From positions 6,324,001 to 6,388,000 of the forward strand of contig NZ_JANADK010000001.1 in NCBI RefSeq assembly GCF_024199795.1: a DNA stretch of 64,000 nucleotides, written 5' to 3'. Positions 6,945-15,351 of this stretch are shown here, piece by piece. Within the stretch, counting starts at the first letter, position 1. Every line of letters starts with the position of its first letter. Position numbers and translations under genes: made by a program. The stretch comes from Bradyrhizobium sp. CCGB01. Lineage in GTDB: Bacteria; Pseudomonadota; Alphaproteobacteria; Rhizobiales; Xanthobacteraceae. The notes under the pieces are model-generated. The model made no database searches. It had not been told where the DNA came from and worked only from the letters and a program-made list of their open reading frames with translations.

Positions 6945-8114
6945 GTGGTCGATATCGCGCATCAGGCAGCGATCAATCCGGCATCGGCAAGGGGTGCCGC
7001 GGCAGCGCGCGCGCTCGTCCCGCTCACGGCGATCGAAGCCGGCCAATGGCGCGCGCTCGCGCAGCAGGCGATCGAGCCGAATGGCTATTACCTGCCGGGC
7101 TGGGAACTCGCCGTGAGCGCCACCGCGCGGGGCCGCACCGATGCCTCGGCCCTTGCCGCATTCGACGGTTCGTCGTCGCGACTGATCGGACTGATGCCGG
7201 TGATCTCGCTCTGGCGCGCCTGGAAGATCCCCCTGCCCGCACTGGTGAGCGCGCATCCCTATGGCACGCTGTGCAGCCCCCTAATTGACCGCGCCACGCC
7301 GGTCGAGGCAGCCACGCGTCTGTTGCAGCAGGCGCGGCAGGCCGGCGCGCATGCGCTCGTGCTGAACGACGTCGCGCTCGACGGTGCGGCAATGAATTCG
7401 CTCGGCGAGGTTCTCAGTCGCGACGGCCTGAAGCCGCGTGTCCTCTCCTCCTACATCCGCGCCAGCCTCGACGCGACGCAGGATGGTGAAACGCTGTTGC
7501 ACGAGGCGCTCGGCGCCAAAAAGCTCAAGGAGCTTCGCCGCCAGCGCCATCGCCTCGAAGAGCATGGGCCCATCGCCTTCGAAATCGCGCGCAGGCCTGA
7601 CGAGATTGGGCCAGCCCTCGAAACATTCCTGCAACTCGAAGCCAGCGGCTGGAAAGGCAAGCGCGGCACCGCGCTGATCCAGCATGCGGGCGATGCGGCC
7701 TTCATTCGCCGCGCGGTCCCCGCGCTGGCAGAGACCGCGCAGTGCGAGGTCATCACACTGCGCGCCGGCACGACGCCGGTGGCAGCCGGCATCGTGCTAC
7801 GCCACCAGGATCGCGCCTTCTTCTTCAAGCTCGGTATCGACGAACGCTTTGCAAGATATTCGCCGGGCGTGCAGCTCACGCTCGACCTCACCCGCCATCA
7901 CTGCGCCGATCCCGCCATCGCCAGCGCGGATTCCACGGCGAGCGCCGACCATCCCATGATCAACCCGATCTGGCGTGGACGCTTCGCCATCGGCGACGTG
8001 CTGATCCCGCTGCGGCGGAACGATCCGGTCGTGGCGCTCATTCACGGCGCGCTCGCGGCGCACGGCATCACCTACGCGGCGGCACGCCGCGCAGTTCGCC
8101 TGCTTCGTAAATAG
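6945..8114 (+). CDS. GNAT-fold acyltransferase (CelD/BcsL-like)
   Basis: The 389-residue protein reads as a CelD/BioF2-type GNAT acyltransferase. An N-terminal half of about 160 residues with NGYYLPGWELAV is followed by a C-terminal acetyltransferase-6 domain: KKLKELRRQRHRLEEHGPIAFE, LETFLQLEASGWKGKRGTAL, VAAGIVLRHQDRAFFFKLGID and YSPGVQLTLDL. Relatives act in polysaccharide or cell-envelope modification, but the substrate here is unknown. The start is a GTG. It is monocistronic by context and convergent with the DsbA-like gene. Confidence 0.78.
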   Translation: MVDIAHQAAINPASARGAAAARALVPLTAIEAGQWRALAQQAIEPNGYYLPGWELAVSATARGRTDASALAAFDGSSSRLIGLMPVISLWRAWKIPLPALVSAHPYGTLCSPLIDRATPVEAATRLLQQARQAGAHALVLNDVALDGAAMNSLGEVLSRDGLKPRVLSSYIRASLDATQDGETLLHEALGAKKLKELRRQRHRLEEHGPIAFEIARRPDEIGPALETFLQLEASGWKGKRGTALIQHAGDAAFIRRAVPALAETAQCEVITLRAGTTPVAAGIVLRHQDRAFFFKLGIDERFARYSPGVQLTLDLTRHHCADPAIASADSTASADHPMINPIWRGRFAIGDVLIPLRRNDPVVALIHGALAAHGITYAAARRAVRLLRK

Positions 8115-8123
8115 GACAGCTAG

Positions 8124-8789
8124 CTACTCCGCCGCCTGCGCGTTGATCTCTGCCGAGACCTGGCGGATGGCACGCGCAAGCATCTCCGGATCCTGCGCGC
8201 CGGAGACGGCGTATTTCTGCGCAAACACGTAGGTCGGCACGCCGGAGATACCCTTCTCGGCGGCTTCCTGCGCGTCGGCCGAAACGCGCGCGACGTCCTC
8301 GTCGGTGGCAAGGCGCTTGCGCACGTCGCCGGCATCGAGGCCGACATCGGCGGCCGCCTGCACCAGCACATTCACGTCGGTGAGGTCGCCGCCGTCGCGG
8401 AAGTACAACTCCATCAGGCGCTGCTTCATCTCGGGCGCCTTGCCGATCGTCTCGGCCCAGAGGATCAGACGATGACAGTCGGTCGTGTTGGGCTGACGCG
8501 CGACCAGCTCGGGCTTGTAGACGAGGCCCTCCTCGCTCGCAGCCGCGACGACGCGGCCGGCAATGCCCTTATAGGCCTCGACCGAGCCGAATTTGGTGGT
8601 GAGATAGTCCTCGCGGCTGATGCCCTCGCGCGGCACCCACGGATTGAGGAAGAAGGGACGGAAATTGAGCTTGACGGGAACGTCGGGCACGAGCGCCAGC
8701 GCGCTCTCGATCCGGTGCTTGCCGATATAGCACCAGGGACACACCACGTCGGAGACGACATCGATCTGGAGCGGTTTCAGCGTGCTCAT
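8124..8789 (-). CDS. DsbA-family oxidoreductase, FrnE-like
   Basis: The 221-residue protein has a thioredoxin fold with CPWC at residues 17-20 right after the first strand. The all-helical insertion and the C-terminal GISGVPTYVFAQKYAVSGAQ cis-Pro loop are typical of the FrnE/DSBA branch. There is no signal peptide, so it acts in the cytosol, where FrnE proteins are linked to thiol-disulfide exchange and oxidative stress. A longer frame to 8939 exists, but the segment before MSTLKPLQID is not protein-like. Confidence 0.88.
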   Translation of the reverse strand: MSTLKPLQIDVVSDVVCPWCYIGKHRIESALALVPDVPVKLNFRPFFLNPWVPREGISREDYLTTKFGSVEAYKGIAGRVVAAASEEGLVYKPELVARQPNTTDCHRLILWAETIGKAPEMKQRLMELYFRDGGDLTDVNVLVQAAADVGLDAGDVRKRLATDEDVARVSADAQEAAEKGISGVPTYVFAQKYAVSGAQDPEMLARAIRQVSAEINAQAAE

Positions 8790-8956
8790 ATCAGGCGCCT
8801 CCTTCGGGCGGTGCGGGTCCGTGCCAAGATAAGCCGAACCAGAGGCGGCGCAAGGCGTCGGCCCTGCATGGCTCAGGACTTCACCTCTGCGGTTATTGTG
8901 ACTGCTCCCACCCGCTCCGATACTCGCGGCGAGGATCAAGCCCGAGGGAGACCGCG

Positions 8957-9757
8957 ATGACCGCCATTTTCAAGCCGGAAGGCCATCAGTTCCGGGCCAC
9001 GGAGCATGCCGGCGGCCCGTGGTCGCCGGACATGTTACAGGGAAGTGCCACCACCGCCCTGATGACCCGTGACATCGAGCGCCTCGCCGTCGAATCCGGC
9101 TTTGCGGTGCGGCGTCTGACCTTCGACCTCTGGCGGCCGGCGGGACTGCGCGCGTTCAGGACCATCGCCGAATTGTTGCGCGACGGCCGCAAGGCCAAGA
9201 CTGCGCAGGTGCGGTTGATGGACGGCGAAACCGAGATCGGCCGTTGCACGGCGCTCCTGACGGCACAGGGTGGAGAGTCCCCCGTCGATCCCTTCGCGAG
9301 GCCTGCGGCGATCGACAAGGCACCCGAGGCCGGCACCGCGCCGCCGGCCTTCGCACAGAAATGGAGCCGCTATTTCCAGAACGTCTCGGTACGGCTGATC
9401 GAGGGCGCGCTGGAGAAGCCCGGTCCGGCCGCCGCCTGGATGCGGCTCGATGCGCCGCTGGTCGAGGGCGAGCCGAACACGCCGCTGCTCCAGGCCGTGC
9501 AGGCCGCCGACTTCGCCAGCGGCGTCGCACAGATCGTCGACATGCGCAGCTGGACTTTCATCAATCCGGAGATCAGCCTCTATTTCTTCCGTCCGCCGGA
9601 GGGCGAATGGATATTGATCCGCGCCGCCACGCGCGTCGGGGCCAATGGCGCGGGCCTCACGACGGCGACGCTGAGCGATCGCAACGGTCCGTTTGCGGAA
9701 GTGATGCAGGCGATGAGCTTCGAGCGGCGCGACGCCGTGCAGGCTCAGGCGTCCTGA
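8957..9757 (+). CDS. Double-hotdog acyl-CoA thioesterase-like protein
   Basis: The 266-residue protein matches the TesB-like / thioesterase-superfamily pattern. An N-terminal hotdog carries HAGGPWSPDMLQGSATTALMTRDIE and RRLTFDLWRPAGLRAFR. The C-terminal hotdog closes with NPEISLYFFRPPEGEWILI and GLTTATLSDRNGPFAEVMQAM, a typical TesB ending. It probably hydrolyses acyl-CoA in the cytosol. GAGGGAGACCGCG precedes the ATG. Its end overlaps the end of the convergent regulator gene by 13 bases. Confidence 0.78.
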   Translation: MTAIFKPEGHQFRATEHAGGPWSPDMLQGSATTALMTRDIERLAVESGFAVRRLTFDLWRPAGLRAFRTIAELLRDGRKAKTAQVRLMDGETEIGRCTALLTAQGGESPVDPFARPAAIDKAPEAGTAPPAFAQKWSRYFQNVSVRLIEGALEKPGPAAAWMRLDAPLVEGEPNTPLLQAVQAADFASGVAQIVDMRSWTFINPEISLYFFRPPEGEWILIRAATRVGANGAGLTTATLSDRNGPFAEVMQAMSFERRDAVQAQAS

Positions 9758-10569
9758 GCCGCAAGCGCGATCAGGGTCGCCTCGGATGCGGCATCGGCCG
9801 GCATGAACATCTCGACGCGAAGCTCCTGAAGCGTGACGTCCTGCGGCGTGCCGAGCGTCAGAACCGCACCGATCAGGCCGATGCCGACATCGCCCTTGCG
9901 CAGCCGCACCTCGCAGAGCGGCCCCGGCACGGCGCTGTCCTCGATCTCGGGCGCCGGAAGCTCCGGCAGCCGCATCAATTCGCGCCAAGTTGACTGCAGC
10001 GCCTCATCGAGCGGCGCCGCCATCGCCTCATGCCGCGCTCGCGCCAGGAGCGCAGCCGCAACGGCCGGCCAGTTCTCGACGAACGGCTTGAGCTCGTTCG
10101 GCGCGAGAAACATGCGCATGTGATTGAGCGGCCGCTGCATGCGTTCGGAGCCGAGCAGCATGGTCATCAGGCGCGAGGCGGCACCGTTGGCCTGCATCAC
10201 ATTCCAGCGCCGATCAGTGACGATCGCGGGGAACGGCTCGTGCCTCCGGAGCAGAAGGTCGATGGCGCGGCGCGCATCGGCAAGCTCCGGCGCGGCCAGG
10301 TCGCGCTCGCCATATTGCCGTGCGAATCCGCCGGCCTCGAGCAGCGCGTTGCGGTCACGCAGCGACAAATCGAGGGCGGATGCGAGTTGCAGCAGGATGT
10401 CGCGGCTTGCTGCCGCCTTGCCGGTCTCGACATAGCTCAGATGCTTGATCGAGATGCCGGCCTCGAACGCCAGCTCCGCCTGGCTCAACGCACGGCGCAT
10501 GCGCCAGGCGCGCAGGAGATCGCCGACGGGATTGGCCGGCCGCAATGTCCGGGACGAGCGTGTGTCCAT
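9745..10569 (-). CDS. XRE-family regulator with MmyB-like ligand domain (copy 1)
   Basis: The 274-residue protein has an N-terminal helix-turn-helix (about residues 14-70, LSQAELAFEAGISIKHLSYVETGKAAAS). A PAS-like MmyB ligand-binding domain follows, recognisable by RRAIDLLLRRHEPFPAIVTDRRWNVMQAN and the late LGTPQDVTLQELRVEMFMPAD. It is about 40 % identical by eye to the next gene, and the two lie in tandem, so they arose by duplication. It is probably an effector-responsive DNA-binding repressor. The target is unknown; the thioesterase gene ends against it. Confidence 0.88.
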   Translation of the reverse strand: MDTRSSRTLRPANPVGDLLRAWRMRRALSQAELAFEAGISIKHLSYVETGKAAASRDILLQLASALDLSLRDRNALLEAGGFARQYGERDLAAPELADARRAIDLLLRRHEPFPAIVTDRRWNVMQANGAASRLMTMLLGSERMQRPLNHMRMFLAPNELKPFVENWPAVAAALLARARHEAMAAPLDEALQSTWRELMRLPELPAPEIEDSAVPGPLCEVRLRKGDVGIGLIGAVLTLGTPQDVTLQELRVEMFMPADAASEATLIALAAQDA

Positions 10570-10610
10570 CGGCAGATTATGCGGGCCCCGCTTCTGCCTG
10601 TAAACGCCCG

Positions 10611-11432
10611 CTATGGCAATCCGGCCGCCATCTGTTTCAGCCGCTCCGCGGTGCGCTCGTCCGCCGGAAAGAACGTCTCCAGCGCCAGCTCCGACAACGT
10701 GATATCCACGGGCGTGCCGAACACCATGGTGGTGGAGAAGAAACTCAGTATCTCCCCGCCGAGCCGCAGCTTGAAGGGGATCGCGACATTGTCGCTCGAC
10801 AGCGGCGCCGCGCGCGCCGGAATTGGATAGCTCTTGAGGTCGTTATAGAGCTTGATCAACTCGGGATCGGCCGTCACCTCGCATTGCCGGTGCAGCCGCT
10901 CCAGAAGATGCCCGCACCATTCCGCCAGATTGACCGTGCGCGGCGCCAGCGCTTCGGGGTGAAAGGCGAGCCGCAGCACGTTGAAGGGCTGGCCGAGCAG
11001 CCGCTGCGGGATGCCGTCGAGCAGCGGCGCCACCATGCGGTTGGCGGAGACCAGATTCCAGTGCCGGTCATAGGCCAGCGCAGGATTGGGCTCATGTGCT
11101 TTGAGGACGAGGTCGATCGCCTGGCGGGCTGATTTCAAGGCGGGATCCTCCAGCGGGCGCTGTGGAAAGGCCGGCGCGTAGCCGGCAGCGACCAGCAGCA
11201 CGTTGCGTTCGCGCAGGGGTACGTCGAGACGTTCGGCGAGCCTGAGCACCATGTCGCGCGACGGCGCGGCGCGGCCGGTCTCGACGAAGCTTAAGTGCCG
11301 CGCCGAGATCTCGGCTTCGCCCGCCAGATCAAGCTGGCTCATGCGACGGCGCTGCCGCCATTCGCGCAAATGGTCGCCGATATGGACCGGCTGGCTTCGC
11401 TCAGTGTGGGCCGTGGATGCATGTGCGTTCAT
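10611..11432 (-). CDS. XRE-family regulator with MmyB-like ligand domain (copy 2)
   Basis: The 273-residue paralogue of the preceding regulator has an HTH at residues 18-75 (MSQLDLAGEAEISARHLSFVETGRAAPS) and an MmyB-like domain with ARQAIDLVLKAHEPNPALAYDRHWNLVSAN and VFGTPVDITLSELALETFFPADE. It is divergently transcribed from two small genes at 11534 and 11801, with about 100 bp between. Regulation of those genes is likely by position (inference). It lies 41 bp upstream of copy 1 on the same strand. Confidence 0.88.
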   Translation of the reverse strand: MNAHASTAHTERSQPVHIGDHLREWRQRRRMSQLDLAGEAEISARHLSFVETGRAAPSRDMVLRLAERLDVPLRERNVLLVAAGYAPAFPQRPLEDPALKSARQAIDLVLKAHEPNPALAYDRHWNLVSANRMVAPLLDGIPQRLLGQPFNVLRLAFHPEALAPRTVNLAEWCGHLLERLHRQCEVTADPELIKLYNDLKSYPIPARAAPLSSDNVAIPFKLRLGGEILSFFSTTMVFGTPVDITLSELALETFFPADERTAERLKQMAAGLP

Positions 11433-11533
11433 GGTCGAAAACCTAGCATGCAGATTTCAGACCTTCCATTACCCGCGAGGTAATCGAATTGGTCCCCGCC
11501 ACGGCGCATCTTCGGTCGCAACAGGAGATGACC

Positions 11534-11764
11534 ATGATCGCGCTGCTGCTCTACCAGACCATCGCCGACCGCCTTGTTCCCTGGGCCGCGACGCTCGCGA
11601 CCCGGATGCTGGCGCGCAGCCTCAACATGCCCGAGCCGCTGGTGCATTCGACCGGCGACTATGTCGTCGCGCAGGTCACGGCCTTCGAGCACAGCGTCGG
11701 CAAGAGCCTCTGCCCGTTCCGCATCGCCCGCCTGCTCCGCGCCTGGTGGCGCGGACGGCACTGA
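11534..11764 (+). CDS. Small hypothetical protein next to XRE regulator
   Basis: The 76-residue protein from MIALLLYQTIADR begins six bases after AGGAG; the ATG before it touches the ribosome-binding site. It has an amphipathic N-terminus, a central segment with GDYVVAQVTAFEHSVGKSLCPFR and a basic end (RLLRAWWRGRH). There is no clear signal peptide or membrane span. It lies 36 bp before the membrane-protein gene at 11801 and probably shares its transcript, divergent from the XRE regulator. Confidence 0.6.
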   Translation: MIALLLYQTIADRLVPWAATLATRMLARSLNMPEPLVHSTGDYVVAQVTAFEHSVGKSLCPFRIARLLRAWWRGRH

Positions 11765-11800
11765 ATTCACCCCAAGCCCAACCCAGCCATGGAGACCACG

Positions 11801-12199
11801 ATGATCGACGCATCCACCTTCCTCCGCCGCGCGCTTCTCGCCGACGCCATCTTCAGCGGCATCGCCGCGACAGGCTTCACCTTCGGCGCAAGCGCGTTCG
11901 CGTCGCTGTTCAACCTGCCGGAAGCGCTGCTGCGTGAGACCGGCCTGTTCCTGATCGCCTACACCGCGCTGGTCGGCTGGCTTGCCTCGCGCGCCTCCGT
12001 AGCGAGGCCGCTGGTGCTGCTGGTCGTGGTCGGCAACGCGGCCTGGACGGTCGGCAGCATTGCGCTGCTGTTCTCCGGCGCGGTGTCGCCGAACCTTGCC
12101 GGCGAGCTCATGGTCGTCGCGCAGGCGATCGCGACCGGCGTGTTCGCGGAGCTGCAATATGTGGGATTGCGGAAGAGCGGGTGTGTGGTGACGGCCTGA
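11801..12199 (+). CDS. Four-helix integral membrane protein
   Basis: The 132-residue protein from MIDASTFLRR has GGAG seven bases upstream and four predicted membrane helices: about 16-36, 47-65, 72-94 and 103-122. No enzymatic motif is visible. Similar small four-helix proteins near XRE/MmyB regulators occur in Bradyrhizobium, with unknown role. It is second in a likely two-gene operon controlled by the divergent regulator. Confidence 0.68.
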   Translation: MIDASTFLRRALLADAIFSGIAATGFTFGASAFASLFNLPEALLRETGLFLIAYTALVGWLASRASVARPLVLLVVVGNAAWTVGSIALLFSGAVSPNLAGELMVVAQAIATGVFAELQYVGLRKSGCVVTA

Positions 12200-12229
12200 G
12201 GCATCAGGTCGACCGCATCACCGCTGCCA

Positions 12230-12331
12230 GTCGTCGCCCGGCTTGACCGGGCGACCGCGTATTCCGGAGACGGTCGTCATATGCGGATAAGCCGCGACGC
12301 ACTGGAGGCCCCGGTCGAGCCGGGGCACGAC
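12230..12331. repeat. Palindromic intergenic repeat (two-hairpin element)
   Basis: It contains the hairpin CGCCCGG-CTTGA-CCGGGCG (12235-12253) and a second hairpin GCCCCGG-TCGAG-CCGGGGC (12308-12326), with outer GTCGT/ACGAC that can close the whole. It lies between convergent genes. This format is typical of the REP-like palindromes of Bradyrhizobium genomes. Confidence 0.65.
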
Positions 12332-12358
12332 AGTTGAGCCAAAGGCTCCAGTTTCGGG

Positions 12359-12931
12359 CTACGCCCGCGCGCGGCCGTTCTTCTTGCCAACGGCATGACC
12401 GTTGAGCTTCTTCTTTTTGGCGGCCTTGTTCGGGCTCTTGGCGCCCGCCTTCTCCGCCTTGCCCTCCGTGCGCGCCTTCACCTTGGTGCGTTCGGCGCGG
12501 GCCTCGGCGCGCAGCTTCTTGCGCTTGGTCTCGCAGGAGGCGCATTTGCAGCCGATCGGCTTCAGATAGGCTTTGAAGTAGTCGGTGCCGTAATCGTAGT
12601 TGATCTCGTCGCCCGGCTCGATGTTCTTGATGGCGCGGATGAAGACCTTGCGCTCGCGCGGCCGGACGTCGGACTCGGCGTTCGGGCGGCAGGAATGGTT
12701 GATGTAGCGCGCGAGGTTCTTGCGGACCGAGCCGTCGATGGTCCAGCGGCCGTTGAGCTCGAACAGGTACTTGTTCTCGATGTCATCCTGCTCGGGAATC
12801 CGCGAGTCCAGGATCGGCCCGTAATAACGGATGATCCGGGTCCCCTTCTTGATCGGCTTGGTGGCGAAGAGGCCAAGTCCGGTCTTGGAACGGCCGACAC
12901 GGTAAGATTTGCTGGAAGCGATGGCTGGCAT
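12359..12931 (-). CDS. SET-domain protein lysine methyltransferase with Lys-rich tail
   Basis: The 190-residue protein begins with a SET domain. Its elements are GLGLFATKPIKKGTRII, the cofactor-binding RYINHSCRPN (Asn78-His79-Ser80-Cys81), GDEINYDYG with the catalytic-type Tyr114, and a post-SET CKC-x2-C cluster (Cys128, 130, 133) expected to bind zinc with Cys81. The last 55 residues are a Lys/Ala/Arg tail like a histone H1 tail. SET enzymes transfer methyl groups from S-adenosylmethionine to lysines. The target here is unknown. The start is fixed by the domain; the frame continues far upstream as an antisense shadow. Confidence 0.9.
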   Translation of the reverse strand: MPAIASSKSYRVGRSKTGLGLFATKPIKKGTRIIRYYGPILDSRIPEQDDIENKYLFELNGRWTIDGSVRKNLARYINHSCRPNAESDVRPRERKVFIRAIKNIEPGDEINYDYGTDYFKAYLKPIGCKCASCETKRKKLRAEARAERTKVKARTEGKAEKAGAKSPNKAAKKKKLNGHAVGKKNGRARA

Positions 12932-13090
12932 GATCGAATGAGATGTCGCGAACGGAGCGCGGTAAGCGCCGACGGAAGGCGCCCTTCTAGAACGATTCCG
13001 CGCCGCTGTCAGGTATATCCCGCCTCTGTTTGAACCTTGCCCACAATGAAGACGTCTGACGGAGAGAGTTCCCGCACCAAAGGCCTCATG

Positions 13091-13696
13091 ATGAACCGGA
13101 TGACCAGTATCGGCCTGGCTGTCTTGATGGCTTGCATCGGCCTGAACAGCGCCGCCGCCCAATCCATGGGCAGCACCTACTCCTCCACAGCGCCAAGGGA
13201 TTGCCGCCAGATCGGCAAGCCCAGCGAGCTCGACGGCAGCACCACGCGGGTCTGCCCGGGCAAGGACGGTCTCGTGGTGCTGATCGCCGAGGACGATCTG
13301 CGCGAGGTCGTCTCGGTCGGCCGCAATCGCAAGGTTGCAGCGGAGGAACCGGCGGCAAAAGTCTGGTTCGCCCCGTTCAACTCGTCCGAAACCACCGTCG
13401 AGTGGCGGACGGCGGGTACGAAACCGTTCGCGATCATCCAGCGCTGGCACATCGCCGATGGCAGCGATCCCGACAAGCAGGGACGGCCGAACACCAAGGC
13501 CATGCTGGTCGTCACCCGGCTGCCGCCGGGCCCGGTCTGCCACGTCGCCTATGTCGATGCCATCGCCAACCCCGCCGCCAATGAGCTGGCCCGCAAGGCC
13601 GCGGACGAGTTCGCCCGCGGCTTCACTTGCGGCAAGGACGAGGTGAAGGTCATCGGCACGCGCGGCCGCGCCGTCGAGCTGGCGACGATGCGTTAG
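13091..13696 (+). CDS. Periplasmic hypothetical protein
   Basis: From MNRMTSIGLAV the protein is 201 residues, with a signal peptide ending NSAAAQ. The mature chain contains DCRQIGKPSELDGSTTRVCPGKDGLVVLIAEDD (a probable disulfide), a mixed alpha/beta middle, and a C-terminal GPVCHVAYVDAIANPAANELARKAADEFA with a second cysteine pair near GFTCGKDE. Upstream in-frame starts (13037 TTG, 13046 ATG) would add a charged leader before the signal peptide and are less likely. A periplasmic location is predicted; no function known. Confidence 0.72.
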   Translation: MNRMTSIGLAVLMACIGLNSAAAQSMGSTYSSTAPRDCRQIGKPSELDGSTTRVCPGKDGLVVLIAEDDLREVVSVGRNRKVAAEEPAAKVWFAPFNSSETTVEWRTAGTKPFAIIQRWHIADGSDPDKQGRPNTKAMLVVTRLPPGPVCHVAYVDAIANPAANELARKAADEFARGFTCGKDEVKVIGTRGRAVELATMR

Positions 13697-13708
13697 GCTT
13701 GGGCTCAA

Positions 13709-14563
13709 CTAGCCTCTCTTTTGGGTGGCTTGCTTGAGCTCGCCCAAGAGGCTCTCGATGTCCTCAAGCGTACCCGTCCGACTTGTGTCGCTGCCAAAGC
13801 TAGCTTTGAACCGGCCCAATTCACTGACCGCAGCTTCCAGACTCGGAACATAAGCTTTCGCATTTTTCCCCTGTATGCCGAGAAGAATGGCGACCAGGGC
13901 TTGGTACTGCAGAAACGGCTTTTCCGAACCAACGCGTTGCACCAGCCAGTCAAGCATCTCGAAATCAAAAAAGACCTGGAGCGTTGTAATGACCATGAGT
14001 CGCCTTCCCGGAGATGCGGACCCGGCGAACTCGTGACGAAATGGAAAAAAGGCCTGCCCAATCGTGCGCATCTTTGAAACGACGACCTCCATGGCACGTG
14101 TCCGGTCACCTCCGGACGGCATCGACGCACGCACGCGCTCATACTCTGCGGATAGAGATTCAGCTTGCGATATGACTACGGCGCTGGTTGCGTTTGCCGC
14201 CAATTCCTTGACCGTCTTGGCGCGCTCGAGGTCAGCCTTGGACGGTCCGGAACGCAGCTCCGTCTCCGATTTGGCCTGGGCTTCTTTCGCTGATTGCTCG
14301 ATCTGCTTGTCTATTTTTCGCGAAACTTCAGCTCCAAATACTTTGACAGTCTCCACGTCACCAAGAAATTTGGTCACCTGCTGACGGAAAAGAAACACGC
14401 AGAGGACGACCGCAGCCGGCCAAGCGATCGCATTCAGAAACTCGGTGAAGCCTTTCAGGAGCTCCAGCCATGTAGGACCATCGACACGAGGCGTTGCGAC
14501 GCCTCCGGCGGCCTTAATCAGTTCAGTGAGCTTGCTTAAGACTTCAGGAGAAATGTCTGACAT
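13709..14563 (-). CDS. Membrane-anchored coiled-coil protein, unknown
   Basis: The 284-residue protein has one membrane helix (about residues 43-64, AIAWPAAVVLCVFLF). A cytosolic charged coiled-coil region follows (about 75-150, rich in Lys/Glu/Ala), then an alpha-helical domain with FPFRHEFAGSASPGRRLMVITTLQVFFDFEMLDW. Its GC content is visibly lower than its neighbours and codon choice is less biased, which suggests recent acquisition. No Shine-Dalgarno is clear before ATG 14563. No family is recognised. Confidence 0.65.
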   Translation of the reverse strand: MSDISPEVLSKLTELIKAAGGVATPRVDGPTWLELLKGFTEFLNAIAWPAAVVLCVFLFRQQVTKFLGDVETVKVFGAEVSRKIDKQIEQSAKEAQAKSETELRSGPSKADLERAKTVKELAANATSAVVISQAESLSAEYERVRASMPSGGDRTRAMEVVVSKMRTIGQAFFPFRHEFAGSASPGRRLMVITTLQVFFDFEMLDWLVQRVGSEKPFLQYQALVAILLGIQGKNAKAYVPSLEAAVSELGRFKASFGSDTSRTGTLEDIESLLGELKQATQKRG

Positions 14564-14694
14564 GGGAAAAGGCCAACCAAAATCACAGTCGAAATACACT
14601 GTGGATGGCCATACTCCTCCAAACACATCACAACTTCAAGATGCAACGCATGCATCGATCGCCGCAGGCAGCCCGCCAAATGAGCCCGTGTGCG

Positions 14695-15303
14695 CTAGGC
14701 CTTCACCTTGGCGCGGCGATAGCGCGCCAGCAGTCGCTCACCTTTCGCGGCAATACGCCGTGCCGCCGCGGCCGTCTTCGGCACGGGCTCGCCCCAGGCA
14801 TGCGCCGACAGCGCGTGCCGGGTCGGCCGCCCCTTGGCGTCGACCAGCGGCGGCAATTTCGCGCGGCCGTAGAAGCGGACGGCCCAGCTTCCCTTTCGCC
14901 GCATCTCCTGCGGCGTCATCTCGGACTCTTTCTTGGTGACGCCGGGCCGCAAATGAGCGCCCTGCTTGCGCGCAAAAGCCTTGCGGCCCGCTGCGGTCAG
15001 GCCGCCGCGCGGATCCTTTTCCTTCACCGATGCGCTGCGCTTGCGCGAGGTCTTTGCAGTCTTCTTCGCCGTCTTGCGCTTGCGGGTCGTCTTCGCTGAT
15101 TTCTTCGTCGCGGATTTTTTCGCCTTCGACGTTTTCTTCGCTGCCATGCGCATGTTGTCCACGAGGTTGGGATAGCGGCGGCCGGCGCGGCGCGCGCGTG
15201 CTTTCGCCGCCGATTTCTGTGCCGGACTGAGATGTTTGGACGCCTTGCCCGCGCGCTTGCGCGGGTTCTGACGTTTCCAGGGCGCGCGGGGTGATCTTGC
15301 CAT
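14695..15303 (-). CDS. Lys/Arg-rich protein with DUF6321-like C-terminal domain
   Basis: The 202-residue protein is extremely basic. Residues 1-50 are an Arg/Lys-rich segment ending in RRYPNLVDNMR. Residues 52-95 are a histone-H1-like Lys/Ala/Ser/Thr stretch. Residues 96-200 form a compact domain with DPRGGLTAAGRKAFARKQGAHLRPGV, EMTPQEMRRKGSWAVRFYGR and RHALSAHAWGEPVP, which I recall as DUF6321 (assignment moderately sure). DNA binding or nucleoid association is inferred from composition. It lies 2 kb from the SET methyltransferase with a Lys tail. Confidence 0.72.
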   Translation of the reverse strand: MARSPRAPWKRQNPRKRAGKASKHLSPAQKSAAKARARRAGRRYPNLVDNMRMAAKKTSKAKKSATKKSAKTTRKRKTAKKTAKTSRKRSASVKEKDPRGGLTAAGRKAFARKQGAHLRPGVTKKESEMTPQEMRRKGSWAVRFYGRAKLPPLVDAKGRPTRHALSAHAWGEPVPKTAAAARRIAAKGERLLARYRRAKVKA

Positions 15304-15351
15304 GCGGCGTCAACGCCTGACGATGGCAAGGGTTGCGTGCGGCCGGATCGA

